A stretch of DNA of 64,000 nucleotides, from the NCBI GenBank assembly GCA_022747635.1, contig JAKTNV010000009.1, positions 69,214,407 to 69,278,406 of the forward strand. Reading direction: 5' to 3'. The stretch's first letter is position 1, and each line of letters begins with the position of its first letter. Source of the stretch: Hetaerina americana (Eukaryota > Arthropoda > Insecta > Odonata > Calopterygidae). The notes below the pieces were generated by a model. It had not been told where the DNA came from. It saw only the letters and a list, made by a program, of their open reading frames with translations, and did not search any database. Position numbers and translations under genes: made by a program. This document shows, piece by piece, positions 10,490-22,610 of this stretch.

Positions 10490-10985
10490 GTAATCAAGCG
10501 TAGACGCGGCCCGAGGGCGCGCGGGATGCATAATCGACTCGACCGCCGACTGCGCGTGCGCGGGGAGAATTAAAAACTCCCGCTTCCGCCCGCCTCCAAC
10601 AGATGTCGGGGCAGTTCACAACGGTGTCGGTTGGATCCTTTGCCGCTGGACTAGGGGCGGCGCTCGGAGCGTCCCACGGCCTGGCGGGGGCGGAAAGGGG
10701 GTCGGGATAAAAATCTTTTGGGCGAAGAAATGTGACGTCACGCCCGCGGGCCGAAGGAATTGGTCGGCGGAAAAGGAAAGGGGTGGAGCAAAGGAGAGTA
10801 ACTTGTAAGAATCTCGTCGGGATGGGTAAGATTGTGGAAGAAGGCGGGTCTCTTGGGAGTTCTCGTCCCGTTCTTTCCCTGCCACTAAGGTAGAAGGGCT
10901 GGTGCGCAAGTCTTGGAAGACTGTCCCTACTGCGTGAAGCTCTCCTCCTGATTCGACGGGACTGAGCGACCACTCCGAAAGCTAA
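10490..10985. promoter_or_regulatory. CpG/GC-rich island with a CRE
   Basis: A sharp rise in GC and CpG stands out from AT-rich surroundings. It contains a perfect TGACGTCA at 10733-10740 beside GCCCGCGGGC. Long open frames on the minus strand (10494-10973) are proline/arginine-rich, as expected from GC-rich non-coding DNA, and show no domain. It could be a promoter or first-exon region of a gene outside the window; this is inference. Confidence 0.35.
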
Positions 10986-10989
10986 TAAT

Positions 10990-13900
10990 TTTTTTTATTA
11001 GCTTCTTAATGAAACGGCTTATTTTTTAAGGAATTTCTTTTCTACACTTTTCTGTGCTTTTCTGTGCTGCGGGAAGCAAAATAAGTCAGAATAAGAAAAT
11101 ATGGAGAAGCGATCCAGGGTAATGTTACGCAACAGGAATAACAAAATGCAAGTGGCCGACATGCTTTTAAAACGTATTTAGGTAGGGAAAAAATATTCGT
11201 GATTGCGTTATTCAAAGTTGTATTCAATATTTATTCTAACGAGTAATTTACGTTAGGCTTTTATGAGTTGAAATGTAGTTTAAAGAATAATTGGCATAAT
11301 TTGAGACTTATTGGTTCTTCGATTATTCCTATTTATAAACCTCCCGATTTACCTAAACAATGGAATCTGAAGGATTTTGTTTTTAAAAAGTCTAGTGAAA
11401 TATTGAACAAAAAATTATCGTTCCTGTTTTTTAATTAGTACATTTATCAGAGATATTGCTGTAAAAATTGATCTTCTCCAAGAATTTTTCAATTTGATAT
11501 AAAGGTAATAAATTAATTTACTTACTGTTACCTCAGCACAAAACCCTCCACACTACCGTAAGGGCGTGTGATAGGAAGCGTTTGAACAACAGCAATGCAT
11601 AATGTATGAATACATCATCTAAATGCACTACTTTTCTGGGTTCCCCTCTCCTCTCGTCGATTGGTTATCAATGAGCAAAGGTAATACGAAACTCCGAGTT
11701 CTAAAATGTTTTCATATTCTTAGTTAGAGCTAATTATGGCTTCTACTATCACAGTGGCGGAATATTTCTTTGTTTGAGGTAAAATTTCAAGATTGGAAGT
11801 TTTTCTTTGAGTATCTAGCGGTCGTTTTTCAGAGGCCTCGAGTTCCGGGGCCTTCGAATACAGATTTTAAAAAATATTTTTTTTGTTCTCTTGTTGTAAG
11901 TGTTTTGTTACATTACGACTCATGTTCTTAACACTGTTGCCAAACTGTTTCTACGCCTTTTCTTCATATAATTTCAATGTAATTTATTTAATAAATTTTT
12001 CGTATTAGAGTTCTTGAGCAATGATAAATGCTAATTTGTGGCTCGTTCATCCTCTTGTTGGGTATGTGTTCGTTTAAAAAACCACTTGGGTTTATTTTAG
12101 CATTATATTTAAAATCATCGAATAAAAATAAACGAATTAAATATATTTCAGAATAAAAATTCAATAAATTACGGGAAATTTCGCAAATATATGTTTAGCG
12201 CAGTCATCTCGTGATATCCACGCAAATCAGAGAAATTACATAGACGGAAAATCGATCGCCTAGTTACTAACTGACGATATAAAATTCGTGTAAAAACGAG
12301 TTTGGATTGACTGGCTGGCGTAAGACTTATGGAAGAAATAAATGGTTTTGGGTTTATGGTACAGGTTGATAATGTTTCCCTATTAAATGTCTCCAATTTC
12401 CCAGCTTGTATGCTCTCTTTTTGATATATAGTGTCCTCTAAAATCTACGAGATCATTAGGCTAGGGTCAGTCTACTAAAAATATTACAAATTGACGAGGG
12501 ACTCGGAAGCACTTCCAAGCTGAAAGCAAGCGTTTGGTCCTACAACGTATTTCCATCATTAATTTTCAATATATGAACCAACCTTGATACTGATTGTGAA
12601 GATCAGACAATTGCAAACTTTGTACTTTTTATATGAAATTATTTCTTTGATTTACAAAGAAGTCTCTCACGGTGGTTTCAAAATGGAGTGGAAACGATTT
12701 AAGCATTTTTATGATGCAGCATTCTTGGGTCTCTCAGCAAAGTATTGTGTACTCCGTGCTGCAAGAGGTAACCATAGTTTGTGCTCTATGTAATCAAGTC
12801 ACCTTCATTCAATTCAACAGGATTCTATTGATGCCGAGGACCATCACCTTTTTGCTGAGCAGCTGGAGTCACAGTATGCTGTACTTCAATCAATTCCCCT
12901 TTCTATGCGCCGCTGAAATTGTCACTCAACTACGGAATCCTAAGTGATTGAAAGCAGTACAGTGACCCATAAGCGTATGGATGATCATTACACAATCTTT
13001 CTGAAGAAAGTCTGGACTATAAATAAGACTAAGAATAACAAGACGAAGAGAAGATGAACTCTAAATTGTGCAAAATTTCATTTACGTGTGATATAACTCA
13101 GTGATGAGTCACTTCGTCAAAACTACTGATAGCTGCTCAGATAGAATAAAAAATGAAATTAATTCTATAAAATTAAAAGACTCAAATCAAATACAATGAG
13201 GCATGCATCAATTTGATAAGGATTCACAATCCAAATTATAAGTGGAACTTAGTTTTTAATTAATTTTTCCCGAGCTAATTTTTTTTGTTATTACTATCAT
13301 AAATAAAACAAATAAATTCAATTTTGTAAGTTTTAAAGTATTTATTTTATGATATCAAAAACATGTATCGTCAGTTTTCCATTTGTAGACATCAAATACT
13401 ACTATACAATACTGCTACAACACAATGCTGCCTTTTTTATTATTATCTCGGCCTTTAATCGGTAAAGTACGAGTAATCGGGAGATGCACCCTTTCCACAT
13501 ATGCATTCAAGCGTTCTCCTTGATGAAGAGAATTGCCTGTCCAAACCATTTCTAGTAAATGTTGTATATTACTTAGAAGAAACTCTCTGGTGCGTAGTAC
13601 TCACCATTTAAATCAATATATTGGGATGCCATCGGTTTCAACTGCCTTGATATCTCGTTTTTCTAGAGTAGTACCCATGAACTCAATATTTTCACGCTTA
13701 AAACTCGAAATTTACCGCATCTGACTAATTTTCACAGAAAAAAGCAAAACGCACTATAGTATTTCTTTTATAAAATTGTTCGTCCTTTTTTATATCGAAA
13801 GCCGGTGTGAATACCACTTTGTCGTCCATTTTCCTCGTTACCTGATATCCAATTATATAAATTTTCTTATTGGTATACAACTTTAAAGGTAAGACATTCG

Positions 13901-14895
13901 AATTGCGTTTTTGTTTAATAGTTAATGTAATGTATAAAACTTATCTATTGTGACATTTGATGGTTATATCAAATGAATCAGTGAAATATATAATCATTTA
14001 TTTATGTTTTTTGTATGTGTACAGATATATTTTTATTTCTAAATCCTAATATGTGTATCATTATGAATAACAATAACTTAAATCAAGTTGTATCTCAGTT
14101 TATAAAATATTAATATTTTTGTTAATTGCAATCACCAAAAATGTTTCTTTTCGCCCATTTCCTATTTCTTAACATCCTATTATTGGTATTTACCATGAAT
14201 CTTGAATCTTCATGGTTCAAACCAGCCATTGCATTCATTACTGAAGGTTATTTTATAATGACAACTAGTGACGAACTAGGTTTTCAGGGTCACGACTATT
14301 AAGATTTTATTAAGAGATGGCTATCATGTGAGGGGAAGAGTTCGCGATTTCGAGTGAAATTAGTAGTATTTTACTTTGATGCAGTTAAAAAGTCCTAAAT
14401 TTGATCAATGAAAGCCAATTCCATTCCTTCGTACTCTTAAAATGAAATTAATAATCCTTCTTCAAATGCATTCAATGAAAATATAATTACATTTGAGTAC
14501 TAGATAATATATCCATCCAATGATCCGATGAATTTTCAAAAACGACTCCAAAAACAACTTAAAAAGATTAAATTGGGTATTAACTGTCAAGATATGTCAA
14601 TCCACGAGCATTGTGATCATTGAATACTTGAGAAAGAGTAAAAACTTTCTGGATTAGTCAAAAGAAATATGAGTGTTTGATGATTTATCGAAGGTTAGCT
14701 TTATCTGTTATAGTTGCAGGCGATTAGTTTAATTGAGATCTACTATTGATTATGTTCAGACATTCTTATTGACTATGATATTCCTCCGAATTGAAAAAAG
14801 AAAGAATTTCAAATCAGGAATTAAAATGAACCAAAGAGTTATAAATTTAGTATATCAAGCTTTATAATATAAATTCCACGATTTAAGCGTCATTT
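10990..14895. other. AT-rich non-coding stretch
   Basis: Nothing recognisable was seen over almost 4 kb on either strand apart from short open frames without motifs. Confidence 0.5.
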
Positions 14896-14898
14896 TTT

Positions 14899-15160
14899 AC
14901 CATTAACACAGTAATCAACCCGAAAGTCGGTTTGGTAGGCTATATCTGAGTTCACCCAGTACAAAGCAAGGCGACGTGTGAAATTCACACATCAGAGTAG
15001 GGCGGCCAGTGCATTTCCCTGTGGCGGTTATGGTTTCCCAGGAAGATCTGATACCCGAAAAATCACAAAACTTGAGTGGAGCTAAGAGCGCGCAGGGATA
15101 TTTGCCCGGGAATCGAGCCCGGACCCTCTGGTTAATAATACAACGTCGTCTTCTTACCAA
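14899..15160 (-). repeat. tRNA-derived SINE, family 1, copy A
   Basis: This is a member of a family present four times here, all on the minus strand. Read on the minus strand, the head carries an RNA polymerase III B box (GGGCTCGATTCCCGG) and the body includes GTGTGAATTTCACACGTCG-like sequence. The tail ends GTTGATTACTGTGTTAATGG. The A-box part of the head is diverged in this copy. Confidence 0.75.
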
Positions 15161-15214
15161 AGACCAAAGAATTACCGAGTTATATTAGATCAAATTGAGA
15201 TACGATTGAATTAT

Positions 15215-15275
15215 ATAATAATAATAATAATAATAACCACTATATATATATATATATATATATAATAATAATAAT
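15215..15275. repeat. (TAA)n and (TA)n microsatellite
   Basis: An ATA/TAA array (15217-15236) is followed by (TA)n (15241-15262) and again ATA units. It adjoins the 3' end of the minus-strand LINE fragment and is probably that element's simple-repeat tail. Confidence 0.8.
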
Positions 15276-15286
15276 GCTAGCCATTG

Positions 15287-15745
15287 CTAGCATGTATGGC
15301 AGGGGTTGAATACACACCTAACTAACCTTAACCCCAGCATGACCCTACTGCGGTCGGACAATGTTATTCTGATCCCTTCTCGTTCGTGGAAAAAATAACA
15401 TCTTTGATCTATTTTTCTACTCTTAATCTCTCTAATTTTACTAACATGATCTCTCCTACCGTAGTACTTTGATGGGGGTAATGATACATTTCCAACATCA
15501 TTCCTGAATAGACATCCTTCCAATTTATGCAAGAGATTTATTCTGTAATTTAACCTTCACTCCTCAGTGAGCGATTCTCAGCCTAGCTGCTCTAATATTT
15601 CGGATACGCTACTAAGTTTATCACAACAACGTTTTACATATCAACGTTACACGCAATACAATGTGGCATTTGGCAATCAATCCAAATTCGTGAGGATCCC
15701 ATATGCTAGCAGAATATTCTAAATAAGGCCTACCCAGCGAAAGAT
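15287..15745 (-). pseudogene. CR1/L2-like LINE ORF2 C-terminus
   Basis: On the minus strand the translation begins LEYSASIWDPHEFG, the characteristic block after the reverse transcriptase of CR1/L2/Jockey-type elements (LEYAS.VWDP). After stops and frameshifts it ends in a long open segment with KLEGCLFRNDVGNVSLPPS, KYYGRRDHVSKIREIKSR and a YFFHER-type block, the usual C-terminus before the final WN.LP motif, which is missing here. The copy is 5' truncated and broken. Its 3' end runs into the (TA)n/(TAA)n array at 15215-15275, consistent with a LINE simple-repeat tail. Exact clade is uncertain. Confidence 0.75.
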
Positions 15746-15784
15746 AATATTTCATATCTCTATTCTATTCTGTTTATGTAAAAT

Positions 15785-16039
15785 AAAAAAAACCATAAAC
15801 ACAAGTAATCAACCCAAAGGTCGACTTGGTGATGATAGAGTTCAGCCGATACTAAGCCCTATACGGCGTGTGAAATTCACACATCAGGATAGGGGTGCCG
15901 GTTATGGTCTCCCAGGAAGATATGGCACCCGAAAAATCACATAGCTTGGATGGAGCTGCAGGTGTCCAGAGTGCCTGGCCCGGGAACCGAACCCGGGTCC
16001 GGTAGTCATACGCTCTACCCCCTGGACCACCGCGACCCA
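15785..16039 (-). repeat. tRNA-derived SINE, family 1, copy B
   Basis: This is the best-preserved head of the family. Minus strand from 16039: GGGTCGCGGTGGTCCAGGGG, then TAGAGCG (A-box region), then CCGGGTTCGGTTCCCGGGCC (B box). The body contains the conserved GTGTGAATTTCACACGCCGT and the tail ends TTGTGTTTATGGTTTTTTTT. The order head-body-T-rich tail shows minus orientation. Confidence 0.85.
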
Positions 16040-16044
16040 CTTAT

Positions 16045-17395
16045 ATAAAATATATTTCATTAACTATTGCCAATATTTCACTTTGAATAATTAAAATTCG
16101 TTTTGAAAGAATAGAAACTTAAAGTTTGTTTTCATTTTTAAAGTAATTATATCAGAAGGAAAATGTACCTTCTAGTACTGCATATTTTTACATTTTATTC
16201 ATCTGCAGGAAATATGGTAGAGTTTAACCTATTGCTCAAATTAGTTTCCATTTACTTTACCTTTAATAATGCCTCAAGCAAAGTATGCGTTGGGTAAGTT
16301 TCATTTAAGACTAGCAAGCCGTCCTTTTTATGCCAGTCGAACGTATAAATCAAATTTGACATTTAATCATGCTATACTTTAATTAATTGTTTATTCATCA
16401 CAACGCCAAATTTTAATCATTAGAAAACGCTTTTTTTCTGGGTCATTAATAATGAGACTTACCACGACATACTCAAAGCTTCAGGGGGTAAAAGCAACTG
16501 CGTAAAACCTCGATAAATTGTGAAGCAAAACGCCCTTAAATTAACATAATACGGTGTATTTATTTGAACGAAACTTTTCTTCGTGAGTGACTTCATTGTG
16601 TGCTCATATTTTTTCAGCCGGCCTAACTCTCTGCTCTTTATGCTTGAATTCCTGATGACCGCACAGGACGAAACTTTTTACGAAAGCAAATCCTTTCGCT
16701 GAAATGATACGACTTATAATTCCAAAAGCCCCCTTTTCCGTATTTTTACATCGTGAAACTCTGCCGAGTCTTTTACTTTCAGTGTTTTCCATAAAAAAGC
16801 GGACCCACTCTTTTTCCCTACGGAATGAATAATTATAAGAAAAAGTTTTCCAGGACGTTAGGTAATTAATTTCCTCTCTACCTCTGAGGCGGTGTTCCAA
16901 GGGAAAAAGGATGAGATGTAAAGGAGAAGATGAAAAAGGAAGAAAGAGTTTTGGGCGCAGTGGCATTTTTTTATCAGGGCCAACGGCTAAGAACGCTATA
17001 TTCACAGTGGAATGGACGCGGTTCTCTTCAGAACCTTTGCCGATCCCTTTCCGTTTTCTCGAAACCATTTACATAATTTCTTCTCCATTTTCTCAGGATC
17101 CCTATTTCTAAAACTTATATTTCTATTGTGCTTAACTCCCAAGCGCTTGGTGCATTCACCGGAAAAATGTTCTTGCAATCATCGTTTCTAAATTTTTTTT
17201 GGATTTACTCCAATGGTCCTTTAGATTGCCTTGAAATCTGCTAAAGGGACGAACGGCAGGGGATGTAATGAGCCATTCTGATAACGAGTGATTAACAATG
17301 CATATCTTTTTATTCGGATACTGTGAATTATAGTTATACTTTCCACCACTGTGGTGACAAATTACGAAACGAAAAAAGGATTCCTCATAAATGTC
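16045..17395. other. Non-coding stretch
   Basis: Apart from an open frame on the minus strand at 16604-17068 (154 codons, no recognisable domain, basic and low complexity), nothing stands out. I do not call it a gene. Confidence 0.4.
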
Positions 17396-17399
17396 CTTT

Positions 17400-17580
17400 C
17401 AGCAAATAAGTTCATTAACTTAGCTCGTCATTGCGGTCCTATCTATTTCTTACCCGCCGAAAACAAAATTATTAGCAACAATTTCAGTGAGCGAAAATCA
17501 TTCGCCTTGACCGGTATTCGAACTCGGATCCCTCGACGCAAGGCCTAGTACTTTGGCCAGTTAATTAACCGAGGCGTACC
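17400..17580 (-). repeat. tRNA-derived SINE, family 3, copy A
   Basis: Minus strand from about 17573: GCCTCGGTTAATTAACTGGC...GGATCCGAGTTCGAATACCGGTCAAGGC, a tRNA-like head with matching acceptor ends (GCC.../...GGC) and a B box. After the head, CAAGGCGAATGATTTTCGCTC is shared with the copy near 32820. The anticodon arm is degenerate, so this is not a functional tRNA gene. Confidence 0.6.
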
Positions 17581-17879
17581 CTTACACTCCGGGAAAATGT
17601 TCGCTTTAAAAAATAGATACGTGCGATAAAGATAATGCCTTTTCCTAGTAATCGCTAATTAGCACAAGAACCGTTGGTTTCTACCCGGACCCCATTCACA
17701 TTGTGGGAAGATATACGTTTTTAACCAGTAATTGCTATTGAATAGCATGTTTTACAATTAAAGACCAATAAAAAGCACTTGCTCGTAAGAAGAAGATGTT
17801 TGAGAAATAGCTATAAAATGGATCTAGATGCATTCTCGTCTTAGAATGGAAGTGTTAATTACGGAACGACAAACGCGAT

Positions 17880-18000
17880 GGGGCTCGTTAGTCCGGTAGG
17901 TGATGTACCCGTCCGACATTATAAAGGTCGTGGCTTCGAATCCCGCTTCGAGGATAAGTGTTTTTGCATGCTCTAGTAGTTTGGTCCCTGGGATGTCTGT
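17880..18000 (+). repeat. tRNA-like SINE head
   Basis: GGGGCTCGTTAGTCCGGTAG (A-box-like) is followed by GGTCGTGGCTTCGAATCCCG (B box) and a matching 3' stem TTCGAGGA. The downstream body (GTGTTTTTGCATGCTCTAGT) is not shared with other copies here. A decayed tRNA pseudogene is the alternative. Confidence 0.5.
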
Positions 18001-18009
18001 ATAATTCCC

Positions 18010-18890
18010 CTTTTCTCTGTGAAATCTTCATATCCCCGTGCTTCACTTTCCTCTACAATTATTCACTTTCGAAAAATTATTTTCTCGCCTTATTTTATTA
18101 TTTAACTTCTGTGCTTCATAATCTTATGATCATGTTCTTCCATATCCAACATAAATTCACCTTTCTATCCATCTCCCCTGTAATTCATATTTTATTTATT
18201 CCCTGTTCTTTGTTCCAATTATTTTATTTCAGGTGTTCGTAATTTATTTAATAGTATTGTACGAGGTGGAATAATGGACATCATAATATCAAGAAATACT
18301 ATGCATCAAGTTCCTTTAAACCAATAATAGTTAGGACGCTAAAGTGGCATAGTCTGATTTAAAACTTGTAAAAATTAGAAAAATTGATCTTTTTTATTTC
18401 ATTGCCTTTTCATATGAAATCAATCATTGTCTTTTAACGCTTTCTAAATTTGACTGCTTAAGGAGGCATAATATTTTCGAAAGCCTTCTGATTTACATGA
18501 AAATGCATAAATTCTGAGCAATCTTTACAAGAGAAAAAATAGGCTTAGGCCAAACAAGACTTCGTCAAAGAAAACTACTGGAGAAACTTCACTTCATTTA
18601 ATCTCACCGAAAGACAGCTTGCCCCAAATTCAAACTATTTTAAGATGCTGCTCAGAGTTTTTCTGAATAGGAGAGTAACTTACTATCTTCAGTGCACCAT
18701 TGAACCGAAGCCATGCATACATTTCAATAGAAACGCCATCATCCCACCCGTGGACACTGAAGAATCGTGCGCGTGAATGCAAAATTAGAAATAAGAATAG
18801 TACAGAATACATGGCTTAAACGGAAGTAAAACGCAATAAAAATCCACTTCCAACGCGAGATATCCTTAAATCAGTCCTCAAGAAGACAAA
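18010..18890. other. AT-rich non-coding stretch
   Basis: Pyrimidine-rich then AT-rich sequence with no coding or repeat signal recognised. Confidence 0.4.
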
Positions 18891-18894
18891 AGCT

Positions 18895-19925
18895 ACGCTA
18901 TCATCACACTCCTTCCTCCGCGTTCCTCGCTGCGGGACACCAACACCAAGTAGGGCATACGTTTGTATATTTTTCGCGCAACATTTACCCGCGGCAGACA
19001 GTTAACGTGTGCGTACCGTTGTTCCCAAAGACCGCTTTTACCATCTCCGAGTAATCTCCTTCCCTGCGTCGTACGGGGTTGGATGTGGTGCGGGTAAACG
19101 GTCCGCCTACGCCTCCTGGCTCCGAGCGACGAAACCTTGGAAACGACACCACCCAACCCCCTACACCCCCCTACACCCCCAAACCCCTTCGCCGTCTGGG
19201 CGAACTCTCCCGGACGAGAGTGACGACGAACGCTCGTTCATTCTCTAAATCGAAAAATAAAAAAAATAAAAATAAAAGAAAGAATTTTCCAGAAAATAAA
19301 AGTACAGTCATTTCTTGTCTCCTCTCTTCACTCCATCGAAACGAAAACAATAGGTGGGAGGGTGGATGGAAAAAAGAAGTTCGCTCTCGAGTGATAGTAC
19401 GGGTGTGGTATTCCTCCTTGGTGCTAAACACACATGCAAACCATCCTCGCGCAAGAGTTTTATCCGAGCGGTTGCGTGTCTCACGGCAGTTATGTGCGAG
19501 GAGCTTCAAGTGACCAGCAGGAGCCGTTCGTTCCCTCTCGCGCAGGGAGGTGGGACGACGCGGTGCGAGAACACACGCGAACAAGGGGCATGTAAAAAGT
19601 GCTGCTCGGCAGAGGCGCCATTTCGCGGGAGACAAAAGGGATTAATAGCTCTCTGCTTGATGACGGAGACGGTGAGGACGAGTGTGCGGGGTATTATTTC
19701 GAGTTTTCGCGAGGAGAGACGGAAAAGTTGCCCGAAAAAAAATGATAAGGATCCTCTCCTGCAACTCCCTTCTCCGTGTAGCTCGAATGTAGAAGAATGC
19801 GCAATTCATGGAAACCACGGAAATAAACGACTCTCGAATAATTTCCACTGCTGCGGGAAAAGATTTCGACTGCCGCGGAACAGGCTTGGGAAATAAACCA
19901 CCGACCACTCGTTTGCAGAACGGGC
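18895..19925. promoter_or_regulatory. GC/CpG-rich island, possible promoter region
   Basis: About 1 kb of elevated GC with many CG dinucleotides, interrupted by an A-rich tract at 19248-19310. Open frames of 100-180 codons on both strands overlap each other in Ser/Arg/Pro-rich translation, typical of GC-rich non-coding DNA; none shows a domain. It may contain a promoter or untranslated exon, with no direct evidence. Confidence 0.3.
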
Positions 19926-20289
19926 TCGCGGCTAATTTAACCAACCAAGATTCCTTCCTGATTCCAAATCATACTGGGACATAAGAAGAAATGCACGGGG
20001 TAGGAACTTAGATGGTGGTAGCTGTAGGCAATAAGGGTATACGACTGACACCTACGAAATTTGAGAATATGAGGATATGCGTATAATAACGGGATAAGCG
20101 GGGGGTGTCAGGGATAAAGTAAGGGTCGAGAAACCCCCAGCCCTCTCCTTACGCTCCTATCAGCGTGGAAGGCCCATTTTGACAAACGACCACTGACCCT
20201 TGAGTGGAAGGACCGATGTGGAATCGAAAAAGCGAATGTAGAAGTCACCTTCCCCGGGAGTCGAACTTGAACATGCTGGTAAGACTTGT

Positions 20290-20504
20290 TCGTCACTTGT
20301 GGCATTGAAGAGTATAGGGATACTTGCGTCGCCTCTGTACTTGACGAGGAGTTGCTTCGAGAGAACTCGGTGGACGAGATCTTACGATATTTCGAAGATA
20401 CATATTCGTCAAGTAGTGAAAGCGAATTAAATTATGAATTTCCGAGCGTTGCTGGGAATTTTCCAGCAACGCATGTAGAACTGGATACAGTCTGTCCAAT
20501 ATAA
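20290..20504 (+). other. Acidic, serine-rich open frame of unknown nature
   Basis: An open frame of about 70 codons contains the acidic run VLDEELLRENSVDEILRYFE followed by DTYSSSSESELNYEF. The composition is more protein-like than other frames in the window. It has no ATG near its start, so it would have to be an exon or a transposon fragment (acidic N-termini occur in piggyBac-like and Harbinger-like proteins). Function not recognised. Confidence 0.25.
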
Positions 20505-20509
20505 GTATA

Positions 20510-21080
20510 ATGGCGATCGTGAGTCATCATTGAAATATTATTTTTATTAGGAGTTCCCCTATTTTCATATAAAATATATTTTTAGTCCTTTCTGGTACAT
20601 AGTGTTAGAACTGATTTATTACATTATATTTACCTGTGAGTTTATATAATAAACCTTATGTATGTAAATGTTAAATATAATAACTTTTATATAATAAATT
20701 TTACATAAAATAAAAAGCATGGACATTTTTATACGGAAGTTATTGAAAATATCAAAACATTAGGAGTATCGTAATCCTATCTCCTCTCCAGGAGTGGGAA
20801 TCGAAAGCTGCACGTTATATTTTGCACACTAATTGATATGATTGCATGTTTCGCACATCTCCGAAACACTGTCGTTTGAATCAAGAGAAAAAGTCTAAAT
20901 AGTGGATACTTGAAACGTGAGTACGGAGTAAAATGGAAAAACAAATAAAATAGGCTTACCAGAAAACAAACCAAGTGTACTAGACAACATATTAGAGAAT
21001 GCGTAAGAATAGTAGATTTGTGTGAGAAATACGATATATGCTGGAAAAAGCTGGAATGCAGGAGGCAGGTACTATGATGA
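20510..21080. other. AT-rich non-coding stretch
   Basis: Repeated TTTATATAATAAA-like segments at 20620-20700; nothing else recognised. Confidence 0.4.
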
Positions 21081-21085
21081 AGATT

Positions 21086-21227
21086 AACTGATCGAAGCAC
21101 TTTTCCACTTGATGAATTTTACGACCGGGTTTCGATGTATTACATCACCTGATGATGATGTAATACATCGAAACCCGGTCGTACAATAAAAAAAATGTTA
21201 TCAAGTGGAAAAGTGCTTCGATCAGTT
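21086..21227. repeat. Large palindromic repeat with hammerhead-like core
   Basis: Outer arms 21086-21113 and 21200-21227 are perfect 28-bp inverted copies; inner arms 21121-21147 and 21156-21182 are perfect 27-bp inverted copies around the eight-base centre CCTGATGA. The two halves look like two repeat termini joined head to head. The same inner sequence, diverged, occurs at 46.1 and 58.7 kb. Confidence 0.9.
21149..21180 (+). ncRNA. Hammerhead-ribozyme-like motif
   Basis: CTGATGA (21149-21155), a helix GATGT/ACATC closed by AAT, then GAAAC (21170-21174), a minimal helix III and the classic cleavage triplet GTC (21178-21180). The layout matches minimal type I hammerheads of retrozymes and PLEs. 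As in the PLE at 6461, one extra base sits between CUGANGA and helix II. Activity is untested. Confidence 0.55.
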
Positions 21228-21229
21228 AT

Positions 21230-22070
21230 TTATTACGTTCGACTTCCACCACATCACGCCTGAAGCTACTTTGATGTTGAAGACGGATGGGGCGATGCTG
21301 TTCGGTAAGCAGGGTAGAGGGAGTATCATGAATGTGGGTGGGGATGAAGGATGGCATAAATTCTTTCAAGACAAAAACTTGCTTATGGTAATGCTATGTC
21401 GCAGAATATGTAACAAAGCGATGGTTAGAGTTTAAATAGGAAGTTTAAAATTAGCCTCAAGCGGTCGCGCTGCGTAAGTAAAAAGAATGATGAGGTCGCC
21501 AATTGCAATCTGACACGATTTCCTTGGAATGACGAAAAACAAAAAGAGCTGAAAGGCTAAATGGTGTACAGCGGGTTCAAACAAATAACGCAATGCACTC
21601 AAAGGAGTTTCGCATTGATCTGTCAAATGGGCTGGTCGTGCGATACGGGAGAGAGGGATTGAGCAGAGTGCAAGGCCAGACGGAAAATGGGAAAATCTTA
21701 AGTAAATCTAAGTTGTACGAATGTGATAAAATGAATACCAAGAACAATGTTCTGCCTTTATATGTTACTGTGCGAATGGTTTAAATTTCACAGCATATTT
21801 TTGCATGTGACCAGTTTCTCTATTAAAGCATAACTACCAGGTTCTATATTACCTAAGTACTAAATTATGAGCTACGTACATGATTATACTGTGAAAAAGA
21901 AACCGGTCGTACTGAAAAATACTTGAAAATCTCATACTGCGTGTCATGTATCATAACACAAAATTTTGCTTCCTACTCCACTTTCTGGAAGTGGTAATTT
22001 TTGGCAACTAAGTCGGTAATATGAATTCAAATACGAACAATTAAAAGAGAGGTGGGGGTGTCAGGGGTTA
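21230..22070. other. Non-coding; downstream part of the palindromic repeat
   Basis: 21231-21275 (TTCCACCACATCACGCCTGA) matches sequence after the related repeats at 58755 and 61105, so the repeat family extends past the palindrome. The remainder is unrecognised. Confidence 0.4.
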
Positions 22071-22074
22071 CGTA

Positions 22075-22600
22075 ATGTTAGGCGGCTTGGAAACTCGGAG
22101 CAGGAGGGTCGTAAAAAGGACCAAAAATGAGTGTGATGTAGGCAGTATAACGATGCCCCCCCCCCACACAATGTCCCTCCCCCTCTCACCGGAGTTTCGC
22201 GGGGCGGCAATTAGGCAAACGCTAAGCGACCGATTGTCCGCAATGACGCGAACGGAGGGATTCACGTCACAGCTTCTGTCCGGGCCGCGACGCATCAACG
22301 CGAGGAGACCGGAAGTTGTTGCTCATGTTTTGATTTGGACTCGATTAGCTCGCCGCGTCCGACCAGGTGTCACGTTGCCGTGTGGTGTCGGACGCTCATC
22401 GAGTGAATGGGGGGCGACGGCGGGGAAAAGGGAGATACTGGGGGCCAAGGGGAACGGGGTCGAAAGCGAGCATCGGAGAGGATAGGAGGAGAAGGGAGGT
22501 GGGGCGTGTAAGAGACAGGTAATGTGACAGATATGTCGAAAGGGCCGACGCGAGAAGACGCCCATTCCTCCGTGTCGTCTTTAGTTCGCAACTTGAGCGT
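22075..22600. promoter_or_regulatory. GC/CpG-rich island
   Basis: Elevated GC with a CCCCCCCCCC run at 22154-22165 and many CpGs. Overlapping open frames on both strands (for example 22075-22485) are Arg/Gly/Pro-rich and lack domains. It lies directly upstream of the GACGTC cluster and may form one regulatory unit with it. Confidence 0.35.
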
Positions 22601-22610
22601 GATTCTTAAT

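Noticed and set aside
16604..17068. 154-codon minus-strand open frame
   Set aside because: Starts with ATG but is basic low-complexity sequence with no recognised domain.
17880..17955. Functional tRNA gene
   Set aside because: D and anticodon arms do not fold well; treated as a SINE head or pseudo-tRNA.
19354..19896. 180-codon plus-strand open frame, and overlapping frames on both strands at 19.0-19.9 kb
   Set aside because: GC-rich composition removes stop codons on both strands; no domain, no consistent start, and Ser/Arg/Pro-rich translation.
22075..22485. 136-codon open frame in a CpG-rich island
   Set aside because: Overlapping minus-strand frames are equally open; no recognised motif.
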